Positions 6,370-14,781 of a stretch of DNA of 45,179 bases are shown here, piece after piece (position 1 is the first letter of the stretch; each line of letters opens with the position of its first letter). Under the pieces are notes generated by a model. It had not been told where the DNA came from, did no database searches, and saw only the letters and a program-made list of their open reading frames with translations. This stretch comes from Candidatus Faecivicinus avistercoris (GTDB lineage Bacteria > Bacillota > Clostridia > Christensenellales > Aristaeellaceae): positions 1 through 45,179 of the forward strand of contig DVJL01000034.1 in NCBI GenBank assembly GCA_018716805.1, given 5' to 3'. A program made the translations under genes and the position numbers.

Positions 6370-7805
6370 TGTTGGAGCGCATCAGGGAGTTTGTGCGCGC
6401 GCTGTTTCGGCGGCGCGTGCCGCCGCAGCCCGCGGAGGTCGACCGCTACGCGGAGCAGTACGAGGACATCTCGACGAGCGGGATTTCGGCCGTCATCGCC
6501 AACAAGCTGGGCATGCTGACCTTTGGCGATTCGACCTGCACCATCGACGATCAGGGCGGCGAGCGCGGCGCGCTGATCAAGGAGCTGCTCGAGCGCGTAT
6601 GGGCCGACGGCCCATCCATCGCCGCACAGGCGTTTGGCAAGGGCGGCAAGGTGTTTGTGCCCTATGTGCACGAAGGGCACATCGACGTGCAGGCCATCGA
6701 CCAAAACCGGATGCTGGTCGCCCGGATGGACGGCGACCGGATCGTCGAGGCAACGCTGGTGATCGACCGCTACGTCACGGCAGATCAGGCGTATTTGCTG
6801 CTGGCGGACTACTCGGTCGGGCAGGACGGCGTGCAGACGATCCAGTACGCGGCCTGCGAGCCGGGCGGACGGCGCGTGGCGCTGGACATCAACCCCGCGT
6901 GGGCATCGCTGCCGGAACTGATCACCATCGGCGGCACGGACCGCGCGCTGATCGGCTTTTTACGGTGTCCGCGCGACAACCGGCGCGACACGCACATCCA
7001 CGGCGTGCCCATCACCTACGGCGTGGAGGCAGACATTGCGGAGCTGGTCGAGCACATGCGGTGGTACCGGCGCGAGTACAAGCTCGGCCGGATGATGCTG
7101 GGCATGGATGCGCAGCTCTGGCGGCGTCCGGACGCGCGCAGCGCATCGGGCGATGCGGCGAGGGATCCCTACGGGGGCGTCACCATCGACGGCCTGCGCA
7201 AGACCGTGCAGGACGGGGACGATCCATTTATCCCCGTGGACAGCATGGTGCTGGGCGGGCAGACGCCGTGGCAGACCTATGCGCCTCAAATCCGCGCCGA
7301 CGCCATGGAGCTGAGGTACAACACGCTGCTCCGGCGCGTCGAAAAGGGATGCGGGCTCTCGCAGGGCATTCTGACCGAGCGGCAGCAGCTCAACTACGCC
7401 AACCGCGACGAGGTGCGCGCCGCGCAGTACGACACATTCGCCACCATCCGCGCCATGCGCGACGCGTGGGAGGATGCTGCCGCTGATCTGGCTTATGCGA
7501 TCGACGTGCTGGCCGAGGCGTTTGGACTGACGCCCGCCGGCGCGCGCGGGCAGTACGAGATCGAGTACGACTGGGACACCAGCCTGATCGAGTCCAGCAC
7601 CGAGGCATGGGCGCAGCTGACGGAGCTGCAGTCCCTCGGCGGCGCGAGCAAGGCGGAACTCAGGCAGTGGGTGCGCGGCGGCACGATCGAGGAGGCCGAG
7701 GCCGACATCCAGCGCATCTCCGAGGAGCGCGCGCAGGACGCACAGCTCGCCGTAGACCGCATGATGGCGCAGGGTGGCAGCGACGCCGAAAGCGCCGAGG
7801 AGTAA
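6369..7805 (+). CDS. portal protein, SPP1 gp6-like
   Basis: 478 residues. It starts one base inside the terminase stop and is followed by the minor capsid gene, the usual place for the portal. Segments matching the SPP1 gp6-type portal family are ISAVIANKLGMLTFG near the N-terminus, IDQNRMLVARMDGDRI, LSQGILTERQQLNYANRDEV and a helical acidic C-terminal end. The dodecameric ring forms the DNA channel at one capsid vertex and docks terminase and connector proteins. Confidence 0.9.
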   Translation: MLERIREFVRALFRRRVPPQPAEVDRYAEQYEDISTSGISAVIANKLGMLTFGDSTCTIDDQGGERGALIKELLERVWADGPSIAAQAFGKGGKVFVPYVHEGHIDVQAIDQNRMLVARMDGDRIVEATLVIDRYVTADQAYLLLADYSVGQDGVQTIQYAACEPGGRRVALDINPAWASLPELITIGGTDRALIGFLRCPRDNRRDTHIHGVPITYGVEADIAELVEHMRWYRREYKLGRMMLGMDAQLWRRPDARSASGDAARDPYGGVTIDGLRKTVQDGDDPFIPVDSMVLGGQTPWQTYAPQIRADAMELRYNTLLRRVEKGCGLSQGILTERQQLNYANRDEVRAAQYDTFATIRAMRDAWEDAAADLAYAIDVLAEAFGLTPAGARGQYEIEYDWDTSLIESSTEAWAQLTELQSLGGASKAELRQWVRGGTIEEAEADIQRISEERAQDAQLAVDRMMAQGGSDAESAEE

Positions 7806-7808
7806 CCC

Positions 7809-8927
7809 ATGCTGACCGAGCGGCAGCTCGACCAACTGGTCAGGGCATTTGAGCAGCGGATGCAGGAGATCGCAGAGGAGTACCTCACCAAGATGGGCGA
7901 GCACCTCAAATCCATCGGCAGCCTCACGGCCAGCGATCTGCACAGGCTCAGGGAGCTTGCGCGGATGGATGCCAATCTGGCCGGGATCCGCGCGAAGATC
8001 GCCGAGGCTGCGAACATCTCCGCATCAGAGGTCGAGGCCGTGCTGCTCGCGGCGGCGCAGAGCGACGTGGAATTTGCACAGGCGTGGTTTGGCGAGGCCG
8101 CGGCGGGCATCTCGGCATCCTCCCCCGCGCTGTTGGAGATCGTGCGCGCGCAGGCGGCGGTGACGGCGGGCGAGCTGGTCAACCTGTCGCGCACGACGAT
8201 CGAGTCGTCGCTGTACCGCGAGGCGATCGACGCGGGCATCCGCGCCGTGCAGACGGGCATGACGGACTACACAAGCGCCATCCGCAAGGCCGTGCGCGAG
8301 GCCGGCGCGGGCGGGCTGCGCGTGCAGTACCCGAGCGGCTTGACGCGGCGGCTGGACACCGCCGTGCGACAAAACATCTTGGACGGCGTGCGCAGCCTTA
8401 ACCGCGCGTACCTCGACGAGATCGGCCGGGAGGTCGGCGCGGACGGCGTGGAGATCTCGGCGCATGGACTGTGCGCAGAGGATCACCTGCCCTATCAGGG
8501 CGGGCAATACTCCAACGCGCAGTTTGAGCGCATCCAGCAGAGCCTGCGCCGGCCGTTTGGCAAGTGGAACTGCAAGCACACGATCTACCCGATCATTTTG
8601 GGGGTATCCGAACCGGCCTACACCGCCGAGCAGCTCGAGCGCTACCGCCTGAGCAGCTCCGAGGAGATCGAGATCGGCGGCAAGACGCGCACGCGGTACC
8701 AGTGGACGCAGGTGCAGCGGCGCATCGAGACGGAGATCCGCGAGCAAAAGGACATCGCGATCGCGGCAAAGGCCGTGGGCGACGATCCGCTCCGGCGCGA
8801 AGTCCAGCGCACAATCAACGCCTATCAGCTGCAATACGACAAGATCAGCCGCGCGGCCGGACTGGAAGCGCAGAAAAACCGGATGCGCGTGGCGGGGTTC
8901 CATGCGGTCAAGGCATCGAAGGGGTGA
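7809..8927 (+). CDS. phage minor capsid protein (portal-adjacent)
   Basis: 372 residues. The N-terminal half is helical; residues 230-270 contain LCAEDHLPYQGGQYSN and GKWNCKHTIYPIILGVSEP, where Cys, Asp, His and Cys are positioned as in the phage minor capsid protein family (Phage_min_cap2, related to SPP1 gp7/MuF). These proteins bind the portal and are carried in small numbers inside the head. The ATG at 7809 lies three bases after the portal stop with GAGGAG upstream. Confidence 0.85.
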   Translation: MLTERQLDQLVRAFEQRMQEIAEEYLTKMGEHLKSIGSLTASDLHRLRELARMDANLAGIRAKIAEAANISASEVEAVLLAAAQSDVEFAQAWFGEAAAGISASSPALLEIVRAQAAVTAGELVNLSRTTIESSLYREAIDAGIRAVQTGMTDYTSAIRKAVREAGAGGLRVQYPSGLTRRLDTAVRQNILDGVRSLNRAYLDEIGREVGADGVEISAHGLCAEDHLPYQGGQYSNAQFERIQQSLRRPFGKWNCKHTIYPIILGVSEPAYTAEQLERYRLSSSEEIEIGGKTRTRYQWTQVQRRIETEIREQKDIAIAAKAVGDDPLRREVQRTINAYQLQYDKISRAAGLEAQKNRMRVAGFHAVKASKG

Positions 8928-8931
8928 AATC

Positions 8932-10242
8932 ATGACGGAAATCATTACCATCGCAGAGGATAACAGCGTAAGCTATTCGTCGGGCGCGTTTGTGCTGAAC
9001 CTCACGATCGACAACCAGAACGCGGTTGACCGCATCGAATTTGTGCTGCCGGAGAGCGTAGGCAATCCTGCGGACTGGGCGTGGCGCGTTGAGATCTCGC
9101 AAAACGGCGAGACGAGCTGGGTCGCGCTGGCGGACGACGTCGTATGGATTCCGCGCGCGGGGGCTGTGACCTTTGGCAAGTGCGAATTGCAGCTGGTGGG
9201 CGTGCAGCCCGCCGAGGACGGCAGCTACAACCGCGTGTGGAAATCGCGCGTGTTTAAGGCCAACGTGCTCGAGAGCATCAACGCGGTGCTCGATGCGGAA
9301 GAAGCGTCCGCGCTCGACGACATCGTCCTCAAGGTCGAGGGCTACAAGGATGCCGCCGAATCATCTGCCCAGGCCGCAGCGTCCAGCGCATCCGCGGCGC
9401 AGGCAGCGCAGACCGAAGCCGAGGCGGCACAGGACGCCGCTGAAGATGCCCAGTCCGCGGCAGAGACCGCACAGGGCAAGGCTGAGGCCGCGCAAACTGC
9501 GGCAGAGACGGCTCGGGCGGGCGCAGAAACGGCGCGCACGCAGGCTCAGGCTGCGCAGAACGCAGCAGAGACGGCGCAGGGAAAAGCTGAAGATGCGCAG
9601 GAGGCCGCAGAGGCGGCGCAGGCAGCGGCAGAGGGTGCGGCCGAGGATTTGTCCGCTGCTGTCGCCAGCGCAGCTCAGAGCGCGAGCAGCGCTGCACAGA
9701 GCGCCACGGATGCGTCTGGATATGCGTCGGCTGCGTCCAGCTCTGCCACCGCCGCCGCAGGCTCCGCCACCACTGCGCAGGGTCATGCGAGTGCGGCCCA
9801 GACGGCACGCGCCGGTGCAGAGAGCGCCCAGTCTGCAGCGGAGACGGCTCAGGGGCTTGCGGAGGATGCTCAGGAGGCGGCGGAAACCGCGAGGAATGCC
9901 GCGCAGAGCGCACAGTCTGCTGCAGAATCTGCAAAAAGTGGCGCTGAGGCGGCCAAGAGCGGCGCGGAAACGGCGAAGACTGCGGCCGAAACCGCGGCCG
10001 GAAACGCATCGGACGATGCTGATGCTGCGGCGTCCAGCGCGAGTGCGGCAGCACAGTCCGCACAGGCGGCGCAGGAAGCTGCCCAAACGGCGCTTGGAAT
10101 CATCGACGACGAGGTGATCTCCGGGGACAGCACCTGGAGCAGCGATAAGATTTCCGATGAAATTGAGCAGTCCATGCTGGGCTTCAGCGTGGTGGATGGC
10201 GCGCTGTGCGTGACCTACAACGAGCAAGGAGGGACAACATGA
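8932..10242 (+). CDS. tail-fibre stalk protein with alanine-rich heptad repeats
   Basis: 436 residues. Residues 1-125 look like a beta domain of the BppU/phage baseplate type (FVLNLTIDNQNAVDRIEFVL). Residues about 143-390 are a very alanine-rich run in units of seven (AAETAQGKAEAAQTAAETAR and similar), expected to form a long trimeric coiled coil. The C-terminal end has SGDSTWSSDKISDEIEQS, a motif of fibre and upper baseplate proteins. The ATG at 8932 follows GGGGTG. It overlaps the DUF6273 protein by four bases (ATGA), so the two are translated together and may form stalk and tip of one fibre. Confidence 0.7.
   Translation: MTEIITIAEDNSVSYSSGAFVLNLTIDNQNAVDRIEFVLPESVGNPADWAWRVEISQNGETSWVALADDVVWIPRAGAVTFGKCELQLVGVQPAEDGSYNRVWKSRVFKANVLESINAVLDAEEASALDDIVLKVEGYKDAAESSAQAAASSASAAQAAQTEAEAAQDAAEDAQSAAETAQGKAEAAQTAAETARAGAETARTQAQAAQNAAETAQGKAEDAQEAAEAAQAAAEGAAEDLSAAVASAAQSASSAAQSATDASGYASAASSSATAAAGSATTAQGHASAAQTARAGAESAQSAAETAQGLAEDAQEAAETARNAAQSAQSAAESAKSGAEAAKSGAETAKTAAETAAGNASDDADAAASSASAAAQSAQAAQEAAQTALGIIDDEVISGDSTWSSDKISDEIEQSMLGFSVVDGALCVTYNEQGGTT
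9358..10095 (+). repeat. 21-base coding repeats (alanine heptads)
   Basis: Degenerate 21-base units encode A-A-E-x-A-x-x heptads through most of the stalk gene. The repeat is protein-level: codons vary (gca, gcg, gcc) while the heptad is kept. Such arrays can expand or contract by slippage, changing fibre length. Confidence 0.75.
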
Positions 10243-11447
10243 GCGAAATCACAAAACCGATCCTTTTGGACGAAACAGGGCAGCGAATAGCGGATGCGCT
10301 GGAGCTGATCGCCATTGCGCAGGCGGGCGAGGCCGCCGACATTCAGAGCTGGGCATCGGTTCAACAGATCGTGCGCAACGGGCTGGGGCCGAAGGCGTTT
10401 CCCGTGGGCGCGCGCCTGACGTCCGCCCATTCGTCCTACACATCCATTGAATGGGACGTCGTGGCCCACAACCAGCACAAAAAGCCGGGCGACGACAGCG
10501 CGCCCACCATGACGCTGTTGATGCACGCCTGCATATATGGGCGCCCGTTCGACGCGCTCGAGCTGCTGTGGGCCAACACGGGCGAAAGCGCCCTGCCCGC
10601 GGGAACGTACAACTTCACATTGTACAAAGGCGGCAACGGCGGACGGACAGAAGAAGACGGCACCTATCAATTTACGACCACCGAGCCGATCCCCGCGGGC
10701 GGCGGATGGACGCACAACAAGGTCGGCAACTCGTACGCCACCGCCGGCGACTACAAGCCGGAAAACATCACGTCCGGCGTCGTGACGACCTACGACGCAA
10801 GCGGCAGCCAGATCGAAGGCAACCTGACCGTCACCGCCGGCAACGGCGGCACCAGCCTGGGCACGGCCAGCAACGCGCAGGGCGATATCGTCGACACGGT
10901 GGGCAAGTTTAATTCCGTCATGCGGCGCGCCTACGGCTCGAACCACTGGGGCGAGAGCGCGGCCCGGCAGTGGCTCAACAGCGACGCGGCCGCGAACGCA
11001 TGGTGGACGAAGCAGACGGTCTTCGACCTCCCGCCGTCTTATGCGAACCAGGCGGGCTTTTTAAGCGGGCTGGACGCGGACTTCCTGGCCGCCGTCGGCC
11101 CCGTGGACATCGTGACGGCCTACAACACCGTCTACGACGTGAACGGCACGATCACGGGCACCTACACCACGCGCGACCGCTTTTGGCTGCCCAGTCGCGT
11201 CGAAATGGGCTACGGCCCTGAAAACAGCATCAGCGAGGGCAGCGTGCTGCCCTACTACGACGGGGCCAGCGAAACCGACAAGATCAAGTACGACATCGCA
11301 AGCCCGACGATCGCCCGTTACTGGTGGCTGCGGTCGCCTCAACCGTGGCTCGCCTACAACGTTCGCTGCGTGTACCCTTCGGGGGCTTTGAATAACCTCA
11401 ACGCGAACAACGGGTTCGGGCTGGCGGCGGCTTGCGTTATCTACTGA
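10239..11447 (+). CDS. DUF6273-type receptor-binding protein with DGR-like variable end
   Basis: 402 residues. The N-terminus (PILLDETGQRIADALELIA) is a virion-attachment-like helix; the rest is a C-type-lectin/formylglycine-enzyme-like fold with landmarks HWGESAARQWLNS, RFWLPSRVEMGYG and YWWLRSP. The last 36 residues follow the pattern of diversity-generating retroelement targets: variable positions are almost all NNC codons. The ATG at 10239 overlaps the stalk stop and follows AAGGAGGG. Likely the host-binding tip of the fibre. No reverse transcriptase or template repeat lies in this window. Confidence 0.75.
   Translation: MSEITKPILLDETGQRIADALELIAIAQAGEAADIQSWASVQQIVRNGLGPKAFPVGARLTSAHSSYTSIEWDVVAHNQHKKPGDDSAPTMTLLMHACIYGRPFDALELLWANTGESALPAGTYNFTLYKGGNGGRTEEDGTYQFTTTEPIPAGGGWTHNKVGNSYATAGDYKPENITSGVVTTYDASGSQIEGNLTVTAGNGGTSLGTASNAQGDIVDTVGKFNSVMRRAYGSNHWGESAARQWLNSDAAANAWWTKQTVFDLPPSYANQAGFLSGLDADFLAAVGPVDIVTAYNTVYDVNGTITGTYTTRDRFWLPSRVEMGYGPENSISEGSVLPYYDGASETDKIKYDIASPTIARYWWLRSPQPWLAYNVRCVYPSGALNNLNANNGFGLAAACVIY
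11331..11447 (+). other. putative DGR variable repeat (VR)
   Basis: From codon 365 to the stop. Variable-looking positions are CTC, TAC, AAC, TGC, TAC, AAT, AAC, CTC, AAC, AAC, AAC and TTC: eleven of twelve end in C and all can arise from AAC or AAT by changing only adenines. Between them lie invariant codons for WWLRSP, NVR, PSGAL and G. This is the footprint of adenine-specific mutagenic retrohoming. The 3' end GGCTGGCGGCGGC is GC-rich, as before an initiation-of-homing site. Confidence 0.6.
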
Positions 11448-11460
11448 TAATAAAGGGGAG

Positions 11461-11868
11461 ATGCAAATGGTAAACCAAGAACTCAGGGAGGCACGCTCAC
11501 GCGCAGTCACCGACATGGTGCGCGCCGAGATGCTCGACGTGCTGCGCTCAGGCTATGATAAAGCCGTAGCAGCGCAGGACGAGGACACGGCAGCGGAACT
11601 CGCCCGAAAGATTCGCAACAAACTGCTGGCAAACTGCGACGCGGAGGTTGCGCTCGACCGGCTTGGACTTTCTGCGCCTACGCTCGAAAACTCTTTCTCG
11701 ATCACGTCGTGGCTTGGGTTTTTGCAGACCCTTGCCAACGCACTGGTCGGAGAATGGGCGCAATACCGGCAGGCGCTGCGTGATTTGCCAGAACAGGAAG
11801 GCTTCCCGTTTAACATTCAGTGGCCGGTTTCGCCGGACTACGTGGAATCGCTGGAGGCACAACCATGA
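11461..11868 (+). CDS. XkdW-like tail-fibre assembly protein
   Basis: 135 residues. The C-terminal part (QYRQALRDLPEQEGFPFNIQ followed by WPVSP) is the signature of XkdW-like and tail-fibre-assembly proteins, which act as chaperones for the fibre encoded just upstream. The N-terminal half is helical and charged. The ATG at 11467 inside the frame is a possible alternative start; 11461 lacks a good ribosome binding site apart from AAAGGGGAG immediately before it, which favours the later ATG. It overlaps a 31-aa membrane peptide by four bases. Confidence 0.7.
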   Translation: MQMVNQELREARSRAVTDMVRAEMLDVLRSGYDKAVAAQDEDTAAELARKIRNKLLANCDAEVALDRLGLSAPTLENSFSITSWLGFLQTLANALVGEWAQYRQALRDLPEQEGFPFNIQWPVSPDYVESLEAQP

Positions 11869-11960
11869 ACCCGCTGCACCTGATCTGGATTTGTCCGGTA
11901 TGCTTTGCGGCGGGGATTGTTGTCGCGGCGCTGCTGGCGGCGGGAAAATCGCAAAATTAA
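11865..11960 (+). CDS. 31-residue single-span membrane peptide
   Basis: A short frame translated through an ATGA overlap with the preceding gene. One hydrophobic helix (WICPVCFAAGIVVAALLAAG) ends in KSQN. Its size and form resemble DUF3789-type phage peptides. The overlap and the terminator after it support a real last gene of the fibre cassette. Confidence 0.5.
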   Translation: MNPLHLIWICPVCFAAGIVVAALLAAGKSQN

Positions 11961-11972
11961 GATACGGCATTG

Positions 11973-12012
11973 AGCCGCGGTCCTGAAAAATGCAGGATTG
12001 CGGCTTTTATTA
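11973..12012 (+). terminator. intrinsic terminator closing the fibre cassette
   Basis: AGCCGCGGTCCTG (11973-11985) pairs with CAGGATTGCGGCT (11993-12005) over 13 bp with two G-U pairs, followed by TTTATTAT. It lies between the fibre cassette and the scaffold gene, inside what is otherwise one late operon. Confidence 0.8.
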
Positions 12013-12116
12013 TGCAAGCCCCCAAAAAATACTGTCCGGGAAGACGCGAAACTATCAAGGTGAGTGGAAAGAACCACGCGAAAAAACTGCAAACCGATTG
12101 GAGGTTAATCACATGA
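12012..12116 (+). CDS. possible 34-residue basic peptide
   Basis: A frame from the ATG at 12012 to a stop overlapping the scaffold start by four bases (ATGA). It encodes a basic peptide (KKYCPGRRETIKVSGKNHAK). The ATGA overlap is typical of real phage genes, but the start lies inside the terminator U-tract and has no ribosome binding site. Equally this stretch could be untranslated leader. Confidence 0.25.
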   Translation: MQAPKKYCPGRRETIKVSGKNHAKKLQTDWRLIT

Positions 12117-12736
12117 CGAGAGACGACATCAAGAAAATCTTTGGCGAAGCGACGGACGAACAGGTCTCTGCAGTATTGGACATCCACAGCCGGGACATCG
12201 GCAAGGCAAAGTCCGGCGGCGAAAAGCTGCAGTCGGAACTCGACAAGCTCAAATCCGAGCTGGAGACGGCACGCGGCACCATCTCGGAGCTGGAAGCCAA
12301 CAAGGCCGACGCCGGGAAACTGCAGGCGCAGCTCGACGCCTACCGCGAGGCCGAAGAACAGCGCAAGGCAGCGGAGAAGGCCGCGGCAGAAAAGGCCGAG
12401 CTGATGGAGCGCATGGACGCCGTGCTGGGCGGGCGCAAGCTCATCCACGACCGGATGCGCGATCTGCTGGCTGATGATTTCAAGGCCGCGCTCGCCGACA
12501 AGGCCAACCGCGGGAAGTCCGACGCGGAGATCTTCGACGCGCTGACCAAAGATCAGGGCTATTTCGCCCCGCAAAATTCTGCCGGCGTCAATATGCCCAA
12601 GCCGGGCGACGTGGGCAAATTCGCGGGGATCGACAAGGCCGGATTCTTCAAGCTCGGCGGCGACGACCAGGCTCGGTTCAAGGCCGAGCGCCCGGAGGAG
12701 TTTTACCGCCTGTTCCCACAACTGAGAAAGGAGTAA
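12113..12736 (+). CDS. phage scaffold protein (GP20-like)
   Basis: 207 residues. Most of residues 20-110 is a coiled coil rich in Glu, Lys and Ala (LQSELDKLKSELETARGTIS). This is the form of minor structural GP20 / scaffold proteins encoded immediately before the capsid gene; they template prohead assembly. The C-terminus (EEFYRLFPQLRKE) is basic, a usual capsid-binding end. GGAGG at 12100-12104 sits eight bases before the ATG. Confidence 0.85.
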   Translation: MTRDDIKKIFGEATDEQVSAVLDIHSRDIGKAKSGGEKLQSELDKLKSELETARGTISELEANKADAGKLQAQLDAYREAEEQRKAAEKAAAEKAELMERMDAVLGGRKLIHDRMRDLLADDFKAALADKANRGKSDAEIFDALTKDQGYFAPQNSAGVNMPKPGDVGKFAGIDKAGFFKLGGDDQARFKAERPEEFYRLFPQLRKE

Positions 12737-12742
12737 TCAACT

Positions 12743-13780
12743 ATGGCAAGCTATCTCAACTTTGCGTTTGATCCTGAGCTGTTTTTGCTCAACTGGCAGA
12801 ACACGCCGGATCTGACGCTCACCGCGCTGTACGATTCCGGCGCGGTGCAGGAGAATTCGCAGATCGCGAACCTGATTTCCAACGGATCGGATTTTTACAC
12901 CATCCCGTTTTACGACGTGCTCGGCGGCACGCCCGTGAACTACGATGGCGCGACGAATATCACCGCGACCGAGCACAGCGGCACGGCGCAGAACGGCATC
13001 GTCTATGGCCGTGCGAACGCCTGGAAGGCGCGCGATTTCATCCGCGATTTCAACTCCGGCGCGAACCCGATGCAGTCCATCGCTGCGCAAGTCGCGCGGT
13101 TTTGGCAGAAGCAGCGTCAGGCAACCTTGCTCAAGATCCTCGACGGTGTGTTTGGCATCACCGACGATGAGACCGACAACTGGGACGCCTGGCAGCTGCA
13201 CACCACCAACCTCGCCAGCACGACCACCAGCGCGACCGACGCCAACAAGATCACTGAGACGACCATCGCCGACACGATCCAGAAGGCCGTGGGCGACAAC
13301 GCCGATGTGTTTTCCATGGCGATCATGCACAGCGCCATTGCCAACGCGCTGGCGAAGCTGGAGCTGCTGGAGTACCGCAAGTACACCGACGCCAACGGCG
13401 TCCAGCGCCCGCTGCGCATCGCGGACATCAACGGCATGGCGGTCATCATCGACGACGGCGTGCCGGTCAAAGCGTCCTCCACCGCGACCGGCGAAAAGGA
13501 GTACACCACCTATCTGTTCGGCGCGGGCGCGATCCAGCATGCCTCCGCTCCGGTGCAGGTCCCCTATGAGACCAAGCGCGACGAGCTGACCAATGGCGGC
13601 GAGGACTACCTGATCACCCGCATCCGCGAGACGATGCACCCCAACGGATTTTCGTTTGTCAAGCCGTCCGCCAGCTACACCTATTCGCCGACCGACGCCC
13701 AGCTCGGCGCGGCGGCAAACTGGAAGCTGGTCGGCGAGGCGAAGGGCATCGCCATGGCGCGCGTCATTACCAACGGCTGA
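12743..13780 (+). CDS. major capsid protein
   Basis: 345 residues, six bases after the scaffold. Segments typical of the Gp8/HK97-fold capsid family of this phage type are ANLISNGSDFYTIPFYDVLG, RANAWKARDFIRDF, ARFWQKQRQATLL and HSAIANALAKLELLEY; the C-terminus is WKLVGEAKGIAMARVITNG. No protease gene is adjacent and the scaffold is separate, so capsid maturation probably does not need an HK97-style protease. Confidence 0.9.
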   Translation: MASYLNFAFDPELFLLNWQNTPDLTLTALYDSGAVQENSQIANLISNGSDFYTIPFYDVLGGTPVNYDGATNITATEHSGTAQNGIVYGRANAWKARDFIRDFNSGANPMQSIAAQVARFWQKQRQATLLKILDGVFGITDDETDNWDAWQLHTTNLASTTTSATDANKITETTIADTIQKAVGDNADVFSMAIMHSAIANALAKLELLEYRKYTDANGVQRPLRIADINGMAVIIDDGVPVKASSTATGEKEYTTYLFGAGAIQHASAPVQVPYETKRDELTNGGEDYLITRIRETMHPNGFSFVKPSASYTYSPTDAQLGAAANWKLVGEAKGIAMARVITNG

Positions 13781-13792
13781 GGAGGTGCGCAC

Positions 13793-14017
13793 ATGTACTA
13801 TATGCACAAGAACGCGGTCTACGGCGAGATCGCCGACGGCGGCGCGGTGCGGTATGTGCGGCTCAGAGTCCGGGACGACGGCGGCAGCGTGACGGTGGAG
13901 CCGGCGGGCGAAAGTCTGCCGGCGCTCCCCGGCGGCGCGACGCCGATGACCCGCGCCGAGCTGATTGCCCGTGCACCGCGCGAAGCAAAGCCCGCAGCAA
14001 AGAGCAAGGGGCGGTGA
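13793..14017 (+). CDS. small head protein, unknown
   Basis: 74 residues. A beta-rich N-terminus (AVRYVRLRVRDDGGSVTVE) is followed by a Pro/Ala-rich linker and a basic tail (REAKPAAKSKGR). GAGGAGGTG precedes the ATG. The place between capsid and connector genes suggests a head-associated or connector-linked protein. Family not recognised. Confidence 0.6.
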   Translation: MYYMHKNAVYGEIADGGAVRYVRLRVRDDGGSVTVEPAGESLPALPGGATPMTRAELIARAPREAKPAAKSKGR

Positions 14018-14021
14018 TCCC

Positions 14022-14420
14022 ATGCCGTATTTGGATCAGGCGGAGTACCTCGAGATGGGCGGCACGATCTCCGAGGACGATGAGCTGCGCTACCAGCGCC
14101 TGGAATCCCGGGCGAGCCACGCCATCGACCGCGCGACGCACGGCCGGATCAATGGAGAAAAGCCCGTGCGAAACGCCGTGAAGTTTTGCATTTACGAGAT
14201 GATCGAGCGCTATGCCTCCGACGAGGCCATGACCGGCATGAGCGGCCGCGAGATCGCGAGCATGTCCAACGACGGCGTAAGCGTGAGCTATGTGTCCGGC
14301 GCGAGTGCGTCGGGCGGCAGCGCGTCTGCCCTCCGGGATACCGAGAGCATCCGCGCATGGCTGATGGACGAGGTGGACGGCAACGGCACGCCGCTGTTGT
14401 ACGCGGGGGTGGATGCATGA
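14022..14420 (+). CDS. head-tail connector (gp6-like adaptor)
   Basis: 132 residues. The helical N-terminal half (DQAEYLEMGG, LRYQRLESRASHAIDRAT, AVKFCIYEMIERYASDE) is typical of the DNA-packaging adaptor that extends the portal ring. The ATG at 14022 follows GGGGCGGTGA; an upstream ATG at 13965 is inside the previous gene. It ends in a four-base overlap with the next connector gene. Confidence 0.75.
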   Translation: MPYLDQAEYLEMGGTISEDDELRYQRLESRASHAIDRATHGRINGEKPVRNAVKFCIYEMIERYASDEAMTGMSGREIASMSNDGVSVSYVSGASASGGSASALRDTESIRAWLMDEVDGNGTPLLYAGVDA

Positions 14421-14779
14421 GCGATTATCTGCCGTTTGGCGGCGACACCGTGACCGTGCTGCACCGCGTGAGCGGCGAGAGCTATACGCCCTGCGTCGTG
14501 CTGGGGGCGTCGTGGCAGCAGCGCGCCGTGCGCGCCATCGCCAACCGAGACGCAGAGCTGTCCGACGAGACGATCTGCCGCATCCCTGCGGGAAACGTGG
14601 TGCCGGATCCCGGCGACGTGATCGTGTTGGGCACCTGTTCCGAGAGCGCGGCGGACGACATCGCGCTGACCGCGCTGCTCGAAAAGTACCGCGCGCAGGG
14701 GGCGTTCCGCGTCCAGAGCGTCGCGGACAACGCCCGGCCCGGAATGCCGCTGGCGCACTACGCCGCGAGGGGGAACTGA
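14417..14779 (+). CDS. head-closure / connector protein
   Basis: 120 residues. The pattern GDTVTVLHRVSGESYTPCVV and the later ISETICRIPAG-type segment (read as DETICRIPAG) with GDVIVLG matches small head-closure proteins found second after the capsid in this phage group (DUF6751-like). It starts within the stop of the preceding gene (ATGA) and is followed by the minor capsid 2-type gene. Assignment rests on gene order and moderate sequence resemblance. Confidence 0.6.
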   Translation: MSDYLPFGGDTVTVLHRVSGESYTPCVVLGASWQQRAVRAIANRDAELSDETICRIPAGNVVPDPGDVIVLGTCSESAADDIALTALLEKYRAQGAFRVQSVADNARPGMPLAHYAARGN

Positions 14780-14781
14780 CC

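Noticed and set aside
9358..10095. CRISPR-like or non-coding repeat array.
   Set aside because: Repeat units are contiguous 21-base codon heptads without spacers, in frame with an open gene.
10239..11960. A complete diversity-generating retroelement.
   Set aside because: No reverse transcriptase (no YxDD-containing frame) and no template repeat found in the window, so only the target is claimed.
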